Shown here piece after piece: positions 53,976 to 64,000 of a stretch of 64,000 nt of DNA. The stretch is from Ridgeia piscesae (taxonomy: Eukaryota; Annelida; Polychaeta; Sabellida; Siboglinidae): contig JAODUO010000619.1 of assembly GCA_025642075.2 (NCBI GenBank), positions 124,001-188,000 of the forward strand, read 5' to 3'. Each line of letters begins with the position of its first letter. Within the stretch, counting starts at the first letter, position 1. The translations under genes and the position numbers were made by a program. The notes under the pieces are model-generated. The model searched no databases, was not told where the DNA came from, and saw only the letters and a list, made by a program, of their open reading frames with translations.

Positions 53976-56900
53976 CTCCCTGACTACTGCCTAGTTGCTC
54001 TTATTTGAGATTTCTTCAGCAAATAATGTTCAAAAACTGTGTTTCCACCAATACGAAGCAAGCATCAGCACATATTCAGAGAACATCACAGTGCCCACGA
54101 GTTGAATTCCCTACCAAGATATAATACACAAGTTTGATAAGTAATTAAAACTGGTAATAAATTACCTGTATGTATACACCTGTCAGGCCAACGCACAGTG
54201 TACATGTAATGTGTTCCACTGGGCCAAACAATAGCTTATCAGCTTGGCTCTATGCCACCGACAATCAAAACCTTATCAGCTTATTTGCAGGTCTGCAGTA
54301 TTCATGTGTCAAAACATGTCACAAGAGCATAGATGCCACAATAATCTGTTTTCCCAAACAAGTGGATGTGATAAGTCTGCCTGCTCAGGGCAGCCAGCGC
54401 TCTGTGTAATTCATCCTGGGACCAAAATCTAGATCCGATCATTCAGATCCCATTAAGTGTAATTCAGAACTCTATTGGTATCCTAAATCATTTTATGTGC
54501 TGTCTCGGTGTCTCCTAAACTTCTGGACCTTCAACAGTCAATACCAATGCATTGTTAAGAATTCATGCATCAAAACCAGACATGGCAATTTTAGGAAGAG
54601 TTTTAGAACTGTAGAAATTCTGTCATAAAAAATCAACACAACAATGACATCTGTTGGCAACATGACAAGGAATAAATGGTGTAAGTAAACATTTTATCAT
54701 CTGAAAACTATCTCCATTCTCTACATTGGTCTAATGTCTACAGATCAAGGTCTAGCATCTTGAAAGAACATGAATATTACATGTTGTTCATTTAAAATTT
54801 AGATGCATGTTACTGTAATTTTGCATGCCCCATTGGCAAGCGTACCAATTCCTAAAAAAATGTATGTCATGTAGCTGAATCTGCAGTGTAAAACTGATGA
54901 CTTCTTGCCTCAAAATGTTCACTTTGAGTGTGAGGCTAGTCTTTTGTAGTGTTACAAACAGAACAAAATGTCATGACAAACTGTACACAGCAAATACAGT
55001 TTGTTAAATGTTTGTAGTGACTGATTGATGCCAGAACATAATATTAATAATACATTACCACTTGCCATTTAATTAATCCATGCACTTGTTGATAAACAGT
55101 TATACAGCTGTAATAGTAATGTCAAATCTACAGTTGAGATCCACTTGAGTGTGATGTGACACTGTCACAACTATGGAATAATAATTATAAAACTATGGAA
55201 TAACAATTATAATGATGTAATGCAACTCCTCAAAAAAAATATGCAAATTTACAATCATGATTACTCTGGATATTATAACTGTATGCCCATTAGGCATGTA
55301 CAACTGATAAAAACACACAGAGACATTGTCAGGAAAAGTATTCTTAAATACAGGTGGGCTCTACTCACATACACTTTGGGAATGGGTATTTGGTTTGGTG
55401 AAAATGTTAGATCCCAACACACGAGAGAGTCTGACACCATTGGATTTACAGGATTATCTTGACCGACATTAATGAAATTTCTTGCCTTGCAGACAAATTC
55501 AGTTGTGTATACAGTAACACACCACCTTACTTGCCTGCTTCCCTCCCAACAACCTTGAGCAGTGCTTAAACACTCACAAACTGTTATAAACAGTCTATAT
55601 AAAAGTGTCTGAATGACATAAGCATTGGCTGCACCATCAACATATGGCAAGTGATCTTATATTTACTAAATGTTCAGTGTAATGTGTTCAATAAAAAAAT
55701 CAACAACAAAACTAATCCATCAAAAATTTCTGACCAAACAACTGTTTGCAAAGCTGAATAATATTAATTATGCTAAAACATCAAAATCGGTTATTACTCC
55801 AAATCAATACTATTGATTTTGAGAAATAGACGCCGCCTGTCTATGTAGATTAGTTTGGCATTTGGAAGGTAATCATAATATTTATACCTGACAACTTTTT
55901 CACATATACATTAAGCAATTCAATTATTTTGAGGAATTCTTCATTTAAACCTAATTCATCATCATTCTGTTTTGGTATTATAAGCGCTTTATCACTGAAA
56001 ATTCCATTGGTGCTAAATAACATGGTGTCATCGGCTTATTATAAATGTAAATATTATGATTGGCTTGTGAGAATTCATTAATTTTACAGTAAAGAAGATG
56101 TGGTCCACATGTGGAAAGCAAATGCTGGTTAATGAATACATGTTTGCTATTCAATTGGTATGAGGTTACATGATACATCCTGGCCACTAAACAATTACTA
56201 GTTTCCATTTTCAGGGCAACCTGTGCATCAGGACTCCGATCGCTTAGTAACATCAGAAATTCAACAGACTTGCACTGAATTGGTTGATACAGTTAGTCTT
56301 GAAAGAGTATTGGGTTGGGTGAAGTAGCAATAAAAGTGCTTGAACAAGTTTAGATAACACATTGATCTAGACTACTAGTAGTACAATCTAATTCCCAAAC
56401 AGCAAATGTACACTAAATTTAGTTTTTACGTAGTATTTATATACATTGTTCTTATTTGTAAATTAGCTTGTAAATGTATAATATATACATTAATTTTGGT
56501 AAAACAAATTTTTCCTCTCTTTTAACAGATGCACTGAATTTACTAAATTCCAATTGGTTAAACTTAAGTGATAGCCAACATACAGGTGAACATACAATAT
56601 ATAAACATGAACTAAAGTGTATTACTTCATGAATTACAGAGCTAAGACCTTTCATCATGATGTCAGAACGTTGTCAAACATACCATCGAATGTGTTATGC
56701 AATTGTTCTGAAGCCCACTTATCAGAAAATCCAACAAACGCACTCATGAAGCTGCATATAATTATCATGAATTTTGGACTGCTAACTTATTCTGGATGAC
56801 AACTCAACTCCACTAGATAATAATTTGTTGTTTGCGAGTCTGCATCTATATGAATACATTTCTGAGGATATTGAACATTTTTGTACTGACAGCTCCTGAT

Positions 56901-57449
56901 ACTGGTATTAATAATGCTACATCAGACGTAAGTTAAAAAAAATTCTACCATTAGTTATGATAACACACTGAAACTTCAAAGATGTGATATCTGCACAATA
57001 ATATGGAATAGTGTTTGCACAATAATGTAGAATTAATTATCTGTATGATATGCACTTGGAAAGTCACTGCTTGTACACGTTTAAGCATAAAAGTAAACAA
57101 TGTCATTGTGCATGATTTTTAGGATAATTTGGCATCATGTTGCATACAACCCTAACAAAATGCTAGTTTTAAACATTCAATTCAAAATTAGAATGCTACG
57201 TATGTTCTAGACTCTAGTGGGCTACATTTCAATACTGATACTGTGGTAGGATATTGCTTCATCGGATTAGTTTTAAATGGGTCACAGTACAAATTAACAA
57301 TTAAAGCTAAGACCAAATACCAACAGTCCAACACATATAAAGATTAATATTTAATAACAATCCTCCAGAAGTTGTGTTAAATGTTTCATGTATGTAAAAT
57401 GTCTAGGGACAGAAAAATAGCAGTAAGGTTGAGTAAACTTGCAATGTGA

Positions 57450-57791
57450 TTGGAAACAATACAGTTATACCCTGACTGGCAGCCATGGTGGGTCAAGAGA
57501 CCTCCTTACCAATGTACCTTTTGTAGGGCCAAGTACGAGGTTACAGGAGTTATTTATGAGGTCAGAAGTGTGCCAGAAGTACAGCCAGGAACATACCTCC
57601 CAGACCCTACAACCAGTTGCTATACTCTGTGCCACTTCTGAGCCAAGCATAATGTTGAACTGAACCTCGGTGCACACTGTTTAGAATGTTATGCACCCAG
57701 TTTCAATAAAGGCATGTTTCCTTCTAGTACCATACAGTCACAGGAAATTTCAAGATTGGAACAGTCAAAACAGGGATGCTTGCATCTGCCC
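57450..57791 (+). pseudogene. Cys-rich reading frame broken by one TGA, unidentified
   Basis: The plus-strand frame from 57450 contains QPWWVKRPPYQCTFCRAKYE, then CYTLCHF, a TGA at 57642-57644, and 49 more codons including GAHCLECYAP to TAA at 57792. The paired cysteines (CTFC, CYTLC, CLEC) look like a zinc-ribbon-type protein. There is no in-frame ATG, since a TGA lies just before 57450. It may be an exon remnant or retropseudogene in MAGI intron 1, on the opposite strand. I do not recognise the family, and chance is possible. Confidence 0.3.
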
Positions 57792-58569
57792 TAATTTTTT
57801 GGTTAAAACCTCGCTAAAAATTTTTAAACTTTAGATTACAATTAAAATATAACCCTTCAGGAGGAGTTTGGCAGACTGGTAGTGTACCACAGACTCATTC
57901 ATATATCGTTAGTAGCAGCAAACTGAGTTCAATGTTAAATCCTTTATTCAGATTAAGTGAACAAAGAAATTTATTCAACAATTTATTTTAAAAATTCTAA
58001 CCAAGTCACTTAACATTTAAGTGTTCTGTGACTTCTGTCTCGAAGGGACTTTTGAGTCTTGCAAGTTTTTTATCAGAAAATAAATCAAATTACTGGCATT
58101 TTAAATAGTATAAATTGTAAGTACCGGTTCCAGACATTTGCCTGTGTATCAAGTATTGTTCTTTTTCAGGAAATCAATCACATATCAAAGATTCATAACA
58201 ACAATTAATAACAACTGCAGCTTCATCAGAAGTACTAAGTACGTGCAGTAATTAATACTTAGTAGGCATGCCATAAAAATGACAATCCATCAGATGAGTC
58301 TAGTTTGATGCAGCTCATTGACAATCTTTAAATGTTTAGCATACTTGAGTACTCAACCATAAATACAACACAGAGATTCCTTGCATACACCATGTAACAC
58401 TAGTTACAAAAATAGACACTGAGAAGTCATGACTATAGTTACATAGTAACAGGCTACATTTGACATCACATATGACATGATAGACAATTGGGAATGCATA
58501 ACTTGCCTGTCAACATGATTTGTAGATTCATACTGTATAGGCAAGGAGACCATTGCATTGGTAGCCAAC

Positions 58570-58571
<2 letters not shown>

Positions 58572-58603
<32 letters not shown>
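58572..58603. repeat. (TA)n microsatellite
   Basis: This is a pure TA run of about 16 units in MAGI intron 1. Confidence 0.95.
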
Positions 58604-58606
<3 letters not shown>

Positions 58607-59220
58607 AATAAATAAAATAAAAGTATGGACAATTTACTTAACAGTTAGCTCAACTACACCTATGTACAGTAGAAGACAGTTAAAACCAATAACAATGGAA
58701 AAGGGTTAGATATGTCATTTGGTTTATATATAACATGAACATGCAATTTATAATCATTGTTTGTCAATTCTGTCCCCATTAGTGCAACAGGGTAACCACA
58801 ATACCCTGATTCCCATGAAGGTGATAACAAAACATAAATAGATTAGCCCCAAGTCCCTGGAATACAAACATTAGCTGGGGTACAAAAAAATTATTGAGTG
58901 TGCATACTGAACATTTTATTATGTGGTTACTAGAGTACACTCACAAACATTTACAACCACTAAATGGCACCAGACTATTCTAAATTAATACAACATGGAG
59001 GTCTGTGAAATGACAGTGTCAAAATTAGTGTAATATTACATAGATTTATGTAGAATCAACTTAGTCTAGATTTTTGTGAAAATCACATGTACCAACTAAG
59101 TTTGTAGTAGTTGTGTAACAAAATGTTCCACAATATTTTACACATAAAATTCTGTATGGATATTAACAATTTCAACCCAAGCCAAGCTAAATATAAACAA
59201 CCACACGCATGGTCACTCAC

Positions 59221-59566
59221 CTGCTTTGATAGTTTTGAACATGACGGGGGCACTATTCTTGCTGACATGTTTCAGCCATTCAAGCAAGTCTCGTAAGGTG
59301 AACCCAGATACTTTCTGGCCTTGAATCTCTAGCAAAATTTCATCGTGGTGTAGTTTACCACTGTGATAGTTCATCTGGTCTTGTTTGATCTCCCCAATAT
59401 AACAGAATTGGCCATTCTCCGCCCCTCCCTTTATGACCATCGGGAACAGCCCCTCGGGGCCGGCTGAGAGAATGCATTCGTGTACCCGTTCGTTCCAGTG
59501 CCGAGGTTCGCGTTTGTTTTTAGTCGGACTTGGCGACTTCGGCGGTTGCTTCGCCGGCTTCAGCAT
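59221..59566 (-). CDS. MAGI: MAGI exon 1: start codon and PDZ0
   Basis: The ATG at 59566 follows an in-frame TGA 21 bp upstream and has G at -3. The 346-bp coding part ends in donor GTGAGT (phase 1) and encodes residues 1-115. A Lys/Pro-rich leader of about 20 residues precedes HWNERVHECILSAGPEGLFP, MVIKGGAENGQF and HHDEILLEIQGQKVSGFTLR, the MAGI PDZ0 domain (vertebrate HWTSRVHEC, GGAEHGEF, ELLLEVQG). The carboxylate loop reads LFPM instead of GLGF, so canonical peptide binding is doubtful. The N-terminal extension is longer than in vertebrate MAGI1. Confidence 0.95.
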
Positions 59567-59928
59567 CGCGTCGACGCTGCCTGTTCAATGTCCACCAAAT
59601 ACGCAGCACATAAAACTTGATGATCAATTGGTTCCCCCATACGCAGAAGTTGCCGATCTCAAATTACCTCCGCTCGGTTCACAAGCGACACCAAACTTTC
59701 TCGGCTCACGAAAACACCGTGACCCTCCAAACACCGAAATTCCACCCGCGAAAACTCGCTCATCCTTTAAGTTTGTATCGTATTCCACAAGTCCGTGTAA
59801 TCCAGAATGCGTGTAATACACACTGCAATGACAACCAGTCCCAAATACACCGCTGGACGATTGTTTATTCACCGAAAACTAAGAGTTCCGCTAAATTTCG
59901 AATGATGTTTTCGCGTAAAGCTAACAAG
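59567..59928 (-). other. Probable MAGI 5' leader
   Basis: This CpG-richer stretch lies between the ATG and the NRF1/ETS-like motifs. It contains a minus-strand upstream reading frame of 82 codons (59624-59872) beginning at an ATG, which would sit in the leader if transcription starts further upstream. No intron signal was assigned. Transcript start is not determinable from sequence. Confidence 0.45.
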
Positions 59929-59960
59929 AGCGCATGCGCCGTGTCATTCACGGAAGTGAG
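59929..59960. promoter_or_regulatory. NRF1-like and ETS-like promoter motifs
   Basis: GCGCATGCGC (59930-59939) is the palindromic core of an NRF1 site. ACGGAAGTG (59950-59958) is an ETS/GABP-type site. The pair lies about 370 bp upstream of the ATG in a CpG-richer patch without a TATA box, a common arrangement in broadly expressed animal promoters. Confidence 0.55.
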
Positions 59961-60169
59961 TATATTGATGTCGTAAAACGGCTTAGCGATCTGATGGCAC
60001 TTTCTCACACGTTGTGTGTTTATTGTTTTAGGCTAAAATGTAGGTAGCTTGGTAATAGGTTGGGAACCTCACATTTGACAAAACTTCGACAATGTGCAAT
60101 GGTATATATAGAGAATACAAGTGTTACAGGGGTTTATGCACGGGCCGAGGCCGGCACGGGTTTAATTTT

Positions 60170-60206
60170 TGTGCCACTGCCACTGGCACTGCCACTGGCA
60201 CTGGTA
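60170..60206. repeat. 12-bp tandem repeat GCCACTGGCACT
   Basis: GCCACTGGCACT is repeated about 2.5 times; it is a short GC-rich repeat upstream of the promoter. Confidence 0.8.
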
Positions 60207-60329
60207 CGACGATAATTGGTAAATATAATACTGTAACAGTGTAAGCAATTTTTCATTCCATAATTCACGAATAATACAGTATCCATGTTTTAAAATGATC
60301 ACAAATATGGTTATAATTGATGTGTCCCT

Positions 60330-60393
60330 TGGCCTAGGCTAGGGCCTAGCCTAGCTTAGGCCCTGGCCTAGCCCTAGGCAGGGCTAGGCAATG
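60330..60393. repeat. CCTAG-rich palindromic cluster
   Basis: GGCCTAGGCTAGGGCCTAGC and relatives are repeated with several inverted copies (CCTAGG, GGGCTAGGC). The block is GC-rich in AT-rich surroundings and can fold in many hairpin registers. Confidence 0.75.
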
Positions 60394-61950
60394 CCAATGA
60401 CATTTTGTTAGTTAGAATACAAATACAGATAGAGATTAACAAATCAAGGCAATTCGATGTTCTGACAATGCATTTTAGCCCGGAGCTGTGCTATGGCATG
60501 TGCCTGTGATGTGCTATAGCGTAGGGACCCTGGTCGAGGCAGATGCTAGGCCCAGGATAATCTCGTCTATTTTTAACCACAGTGATTTTTAACCGGCTCT
60601 AGCTTGGCGAACGCCAACGAAGCCGTCAGAAGGCATCACTGTTCTGGATTAATCCACAGGTTTACGTGTATAATATAAAATAATATTTGTATAGAATGTA
60701 TGCTTTTGGTAACGAAATTAAGTGATAGAATATCTATACACAAAATAAAAAGTAGAAAAAATGGTGGTTTGAAAAACTATGATTTAAAATAAATTATGTT
60801 TATTTTTGTGTGACACGTGTTTGTGTGCGTCGTGCGTGCGTGCGTGCGTGCGTGTGTTTGTTGTGAAGGTGGTTGTATGCATGTATCTGTTTTTGCTGGA
60901 TTTAGTGCATATCTAGTCACTACATAATAATAATACCCACGTTTCATTACAATAATGTATATTGTGTATTAAAAGTTTGATAGTAGAAATGTTATTATAC
61001 AATTATTATCTGTTTAATCACAACGCGATGAGAAATCAACTATAGTCCTTATAGTGAATCTGACCTGCGTTAAATCATTTTCAAGTCATGCTACAAAGTT
61101 ACATCAGTTGCACCCAGATAGTCAAATATATCAGTCCAGTACTGAATAACAATAATTATAATTTATAAATGCTATCTCACCTATCAAGTCACCCATAATC
61201 TACCATACCCAATACATACAGAATGCTAGCATTTTCAAAACATGACTACAGGACTGGTAAATGAGATATTTTATTACAGGCCATTTATTATAGTTGTCTC
61301 ATCCTGATAAATTAACTTTCAAAATGTTAGAAAATGAAACTGTTTTCAATTTCCTAAGGAAAGGGTTCTTTTCCCTGTCTACAGATTCAACTACTGGTGG
61401 CTAAGCCAATACCACATTTGGGAGACATACAGCATTAGGAGATTGATAAAGTAATGATACGATTAAAAACGTATTACTAAACATATAACAATTGCTACAA
61501 TGGCTGTCTACAAGTGATGCTATTTCTGTAATGTAAACATATACCGGGTAATCTATGTAATATAGCATTTCATAAGTTTCTAAAAAATAAAGTGATGTTA
61601 GATAATATGTCTGAGAGGTTGGTGTAAAGTTCTACTTATACATTACTCAAGAAAAGAAACTTATTGTCCCAAAATAAACTGTCAAAGGTAGGTAACCTTA
61701 GGTTTTAACCTTAAGCATTCTTCTTAACAGTCTTCTATGACATAAATCTACAATTCCATGGAGTGATTTGGCAATTGCTTTAAGCCCAGAGTTCCTACAA
61801 AACATGTAGGATATTCTGATTTTCAGCTTGTTAATGTGTTTTTCTATATAAAAATCTAAGATGTTAACAGCATTAAAATGGCCATCTCTACAGAGCAGGA
61901 GGAAAATCGCAAGACTTTCTGTCTTACATAAAGTATTACACAACCAAATA
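60394..61950. other. Upstream DNA with no recognised gene
   Basis: Apart from a (TGCG)n microsatellite at 60815-60853, this stretch is AT-rich and non-descript. A minus-strand 81-codon frame at 61698-61943 next to the retroelement fragment has no similarity I recognise. Confidence 0.6.
60815..60853. repeat. (TGCG)n microsatellite
   Basis: TGCG is repeated about six times with GTGT flanks. Confidence 0.93.
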
Positions 61951-62119
61951 GAAGTCAGTCTGCCAAACTATCTTGCCATGTATACCTGCCACATTCAAAA
62001 TAAATTGTCATTACCGCTTCTTTCCCCCATCAGTTAAAACTGACGTTTTCAAATATAGTTTCTTCCCTTGTACAAATACAGACTGGAACTCCCTCAGCAC
62101 AGAAATAACCAAACTGTGA
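61951..62119 (+). pseudogene. Decayed non-LTR retrotransposon, reverse transcriptase C-terminus
   Basis: The plus strand reads SLPNYLAMYTCHIQNKLSLP and then, after a stop and frameshift, DVFKYSFFPCTNTDWNSLST followed by EITKL and a stop. The F-x-Y-S-F-F-P-x-T-x-x-x-W-N-x-L pattern is typical of the extreme C-terminus of LINE ORF2-type proteins. The frame break shows it is dead. The upstream polymerase region was not recognised, suggesting a 5'-truncated insertion. Confidence 0.65.
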
Positions 62120-62567
62120 CAAAGTAGAAATGTTCTAATGCAAAATAGAAAAACTCTTTAGTGTACGTATTGGGAACCCTGTGGTCAACATCCAAATGCC
62201 AAAGGATTAATTGCATTATTATATATTTGTTTTATTTTTTCATCACGGGATTATATACCGAATGTTTTCCCCCGTTATCCATGTAGATGTAGAACAGTAA
62301 AGGATTAGAATAGACTAACCGAAACAGTTGTGTATGCAGCCTTTAAATCCAGGCTGGGTAGATGATTTCAATTTCTCAATATTTTTTGGCACATACTCCT
62401 CCCCATATTGGCGTAATGGGAGACTTTATAAGTCAGTTTCAGGCTATGGTCGCCAGGTGGCGCCAGGCGTCACAGGTCCTGGAAGGTTCGCGGTAAACGA
62501 AAACCCATCGACACGACGTAAATAAGATTACCCTTTTCATTTGTTTTTAGTACTAATTATCATCATT
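62120..62567. other. Intergenic DNA with CpG-richer patch
   Basis: 62440-62520 contains several CG dinucleotides and GGTGGCGCC-like motifs, unlike the neighbouring AT-rich DNA. It may be a small promoter or an exon of a plus-strand neighbour. A pyrimidine tract with TTTTTAG at 62541-62550 precedes the ORF below. Confidence 0.4.
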
Positions 62568-62687
62568 ATGTCGCAATATGAAGAAATGTATTTAGCACGT
62601 CTCAAATGTGAACTGAGGAAACGTGATGGGACAGTTACGGGAAGAAAATGGGAATTGTTTCAGCAAGCTACAACTGCTGAGTTGATG
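62568..62687 (+). CDS. Possible first coding exon of a plus-strand neighbour gene
   Basis: The ATG at 62568 opens MSQYEEMYLARLKCELRKRD, then GTVTGRKWELFQQATTAELM (40 codons), ending at a possible donor GTATCT after 62687 in phase 0. Without splicing the frame ends at TGA 62706-62708 (46 aa). The peptide is charged and helix-prone and looks like real protein. An acceptor-like TTTTTAG precedes it at 62550, so it may also be a second exon. I do not recognise the family, and no following exon was seen before 64000. Confidence 0.4.
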
Positions 62688-62708
62688 GTATCTGTCTCAC
62701 ATGTCTGA

Positions 62709-64000
62709 TGCCAGAACATTATTTCAAGATTGCTTGTAATATCTAGTTTTTCTACACGTTTTACTCTATGTTTATTTTTAATTAGCTCAAGTAGCATATC
62801 ATTTTTAGTATTTATCTATTAATAGTTTGCTAGTTCATATATATTTTATTTTTATTAATAAATTACAGTTGATACTGGATTGCTGTAGTCATTTATTATT
62901 AATTAGCTACTATGAATAATATTATATATTTATTTATTCTGTTATTGCCTACAGGGCCTATATGTATTTTATATACAACTTAAAATATTTATACACATAT
63001 TTTATACTTATATTTCTCGACTACATTGACATATAATATAAATTATAACAATGCCATCACTGATTAATTATAGTTTCTATAGTTCAGTTTTCGTACAACA
63101 GTGATTTTGTTATACCTATTCAAATTATTTTACTTGTACTTTCATTATATATATTTCATCTAATTTTTAACTACAGTTTTAAACACTACTGAACAGAGTT
63201 TGTACTTTGGATTTTAGTGTCTACATAAAGTGTTTTATTATTAGAGCAACCACACTTTAAAAAGAAAGCTGTTACCTATATGCTGCACTCGAAGGATCAA
63301 TAGTTTGAATCCTACCTATGATAGAGCCACCATAGCAGATAAACTTGACCAGAACACCTTGTCTCAGCATAATTCATTGTTCACGCAAACACGATTCGTT
63401 TCAGTCATAGCATATGCATGACGTGATGAAACACCTAACTATGAATTTTGCTTGAAGAGCGTTTGCAACATTGTGTGAATATATATTACCATTCCATCGA
63501 TTGATGGTACAATCAACTGCGAATATTGATATGTGCCTATGTCATGCCAGCTATTGAGCCTGCAATGTACTGCGAGCAATAAACTATTAATATAGATACA
63601 AATACAATTAATGTTTGAGTGTGTCAATAAAATAAACATTTATTGAAAGAAAATACAGCTAGATAATTGTTGGCAATTCTGGTTTCCAACTGATGACAAT
63701 TTACAAATTGCCTTATATTATTTTATATAGGTATAAATGTATATGCGTAATAATAATAATATATAATACAATAATATATAACACATTTTGTACTGTCGTG
63801 GGCAATATGCCAGGCACAAAACAGGACCTGATAAAAATCCATCTGTAATGAAGTCTTATTCTAACTCTCTTACATATGTGTTAAATGCTGTGGAAACAAA
63901 TTAACATATGCCAAGCTAGAACATAAGATTTATGTAATTATGTACCACGAATGTTGACCTGCTCTGAATATTCTGGATGCGGCGCGCCCCCTCCCTCCGC
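62709..64000. other. AT-rich DNA, nothing recognised
   Basis: This stretch is very AT-rich with short A/T repeats. It ends in a short GC-rich stretch (GGCGCGCCCC near 63980) that may begin another feature outside the window. Confidence 0.6.

Noticed and set aside
61698..61943. 81-codon minus-strand ORF next to the LINE fragment
   Set aside because: It lacks a clear reverse transcriptase motif and is on the opposite strand to the identified LINE C-terminus. Too weak to call.
63270..63340. Possible tRNA/SINE B-box (AGTTTGAATCCTA)
   Set aside because: No matching A-box or cloverleaf could be drawn.

Overview
The window is eukaryotic and most likely from an invertebrate bilaterian animal. It is AT-rich, has introns of 0.3-21 kb with GT-AG splice sites, and carries many satellites, small transposon remnants and a CpG-richer promoter. 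There are no operons, ribosome binding sites, CRISPR arrays or other prokaryotic features. I cannot name the species.

Its main content is the 5' two thirds or more of one minus-strand gene, a MAGI-family scaffold (membrane-associated guanylate kinase, WW and PDZ domains, inverted order). I assembled 17 exons by splice-site and phase matching: ATG at 59566, then exons at 59.2, 37.9, 37.2, 36.7, 35.3, 15.9, 15.0, 12.8, 12.2, 11.3, 10.5, 9.9, 8.2, 3.6, 2.5, 1.65 and, more tentatively, 1.1 kb. The joined frame is open for about 1,245 codons (1,270 with the last candidate exon). In order it encodes PDZ0, a short guanylate-kinase-like domain, WW1, WW2, PDZ1, PDZ2, a long disordered linker, PDZ3 and the start of PDZ4. 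The rest of PDZ4, PDZ5 and the 3' end lie beyond base 1.

Three parts of the gene look unusual. The 3' end of the first PDZ1 exon, with its splice donor, is tandemly duplicated as 51-bp in-frame units inside the next intron. An isolated 436-bp coding segment at 28967-29402 has a strong start context, an upstream in-frame stop and a perfect GTAAGT donor; its phase fits exon 6, so it could start a short isoform lacking PDZ0-GuK-WW1. A 75-bp phase-1/phase-1 candidate exon would insert 25 residues in PDZ4.

Layout: 1-15.9 kb holds the dense exon cluster for WW2 to PDZ4. 15.9-35.3 kb is a 19.4-kb intron with a 2.7-kb 22-bp minisatellite and the alternative first exon. 35.3-38 kb holds the GuK and WW1 exons. 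38-59.2 kb is a 21-kb first intron with minisatellites (24-bp, 11-bp and 17-bp units), three of four copies of a hAT-like non-autonomous element, and microsatellites. 59.2-60 kb holds exon 1, its 5' leader and a probable TATA-less promoter with NRF1-like and ETS-like motifs. 60-64 kb is upstream DNA with a decayed non-LTR retrotransposon 3' end and a possible small plus-strand coding exon near 62.6 kb.
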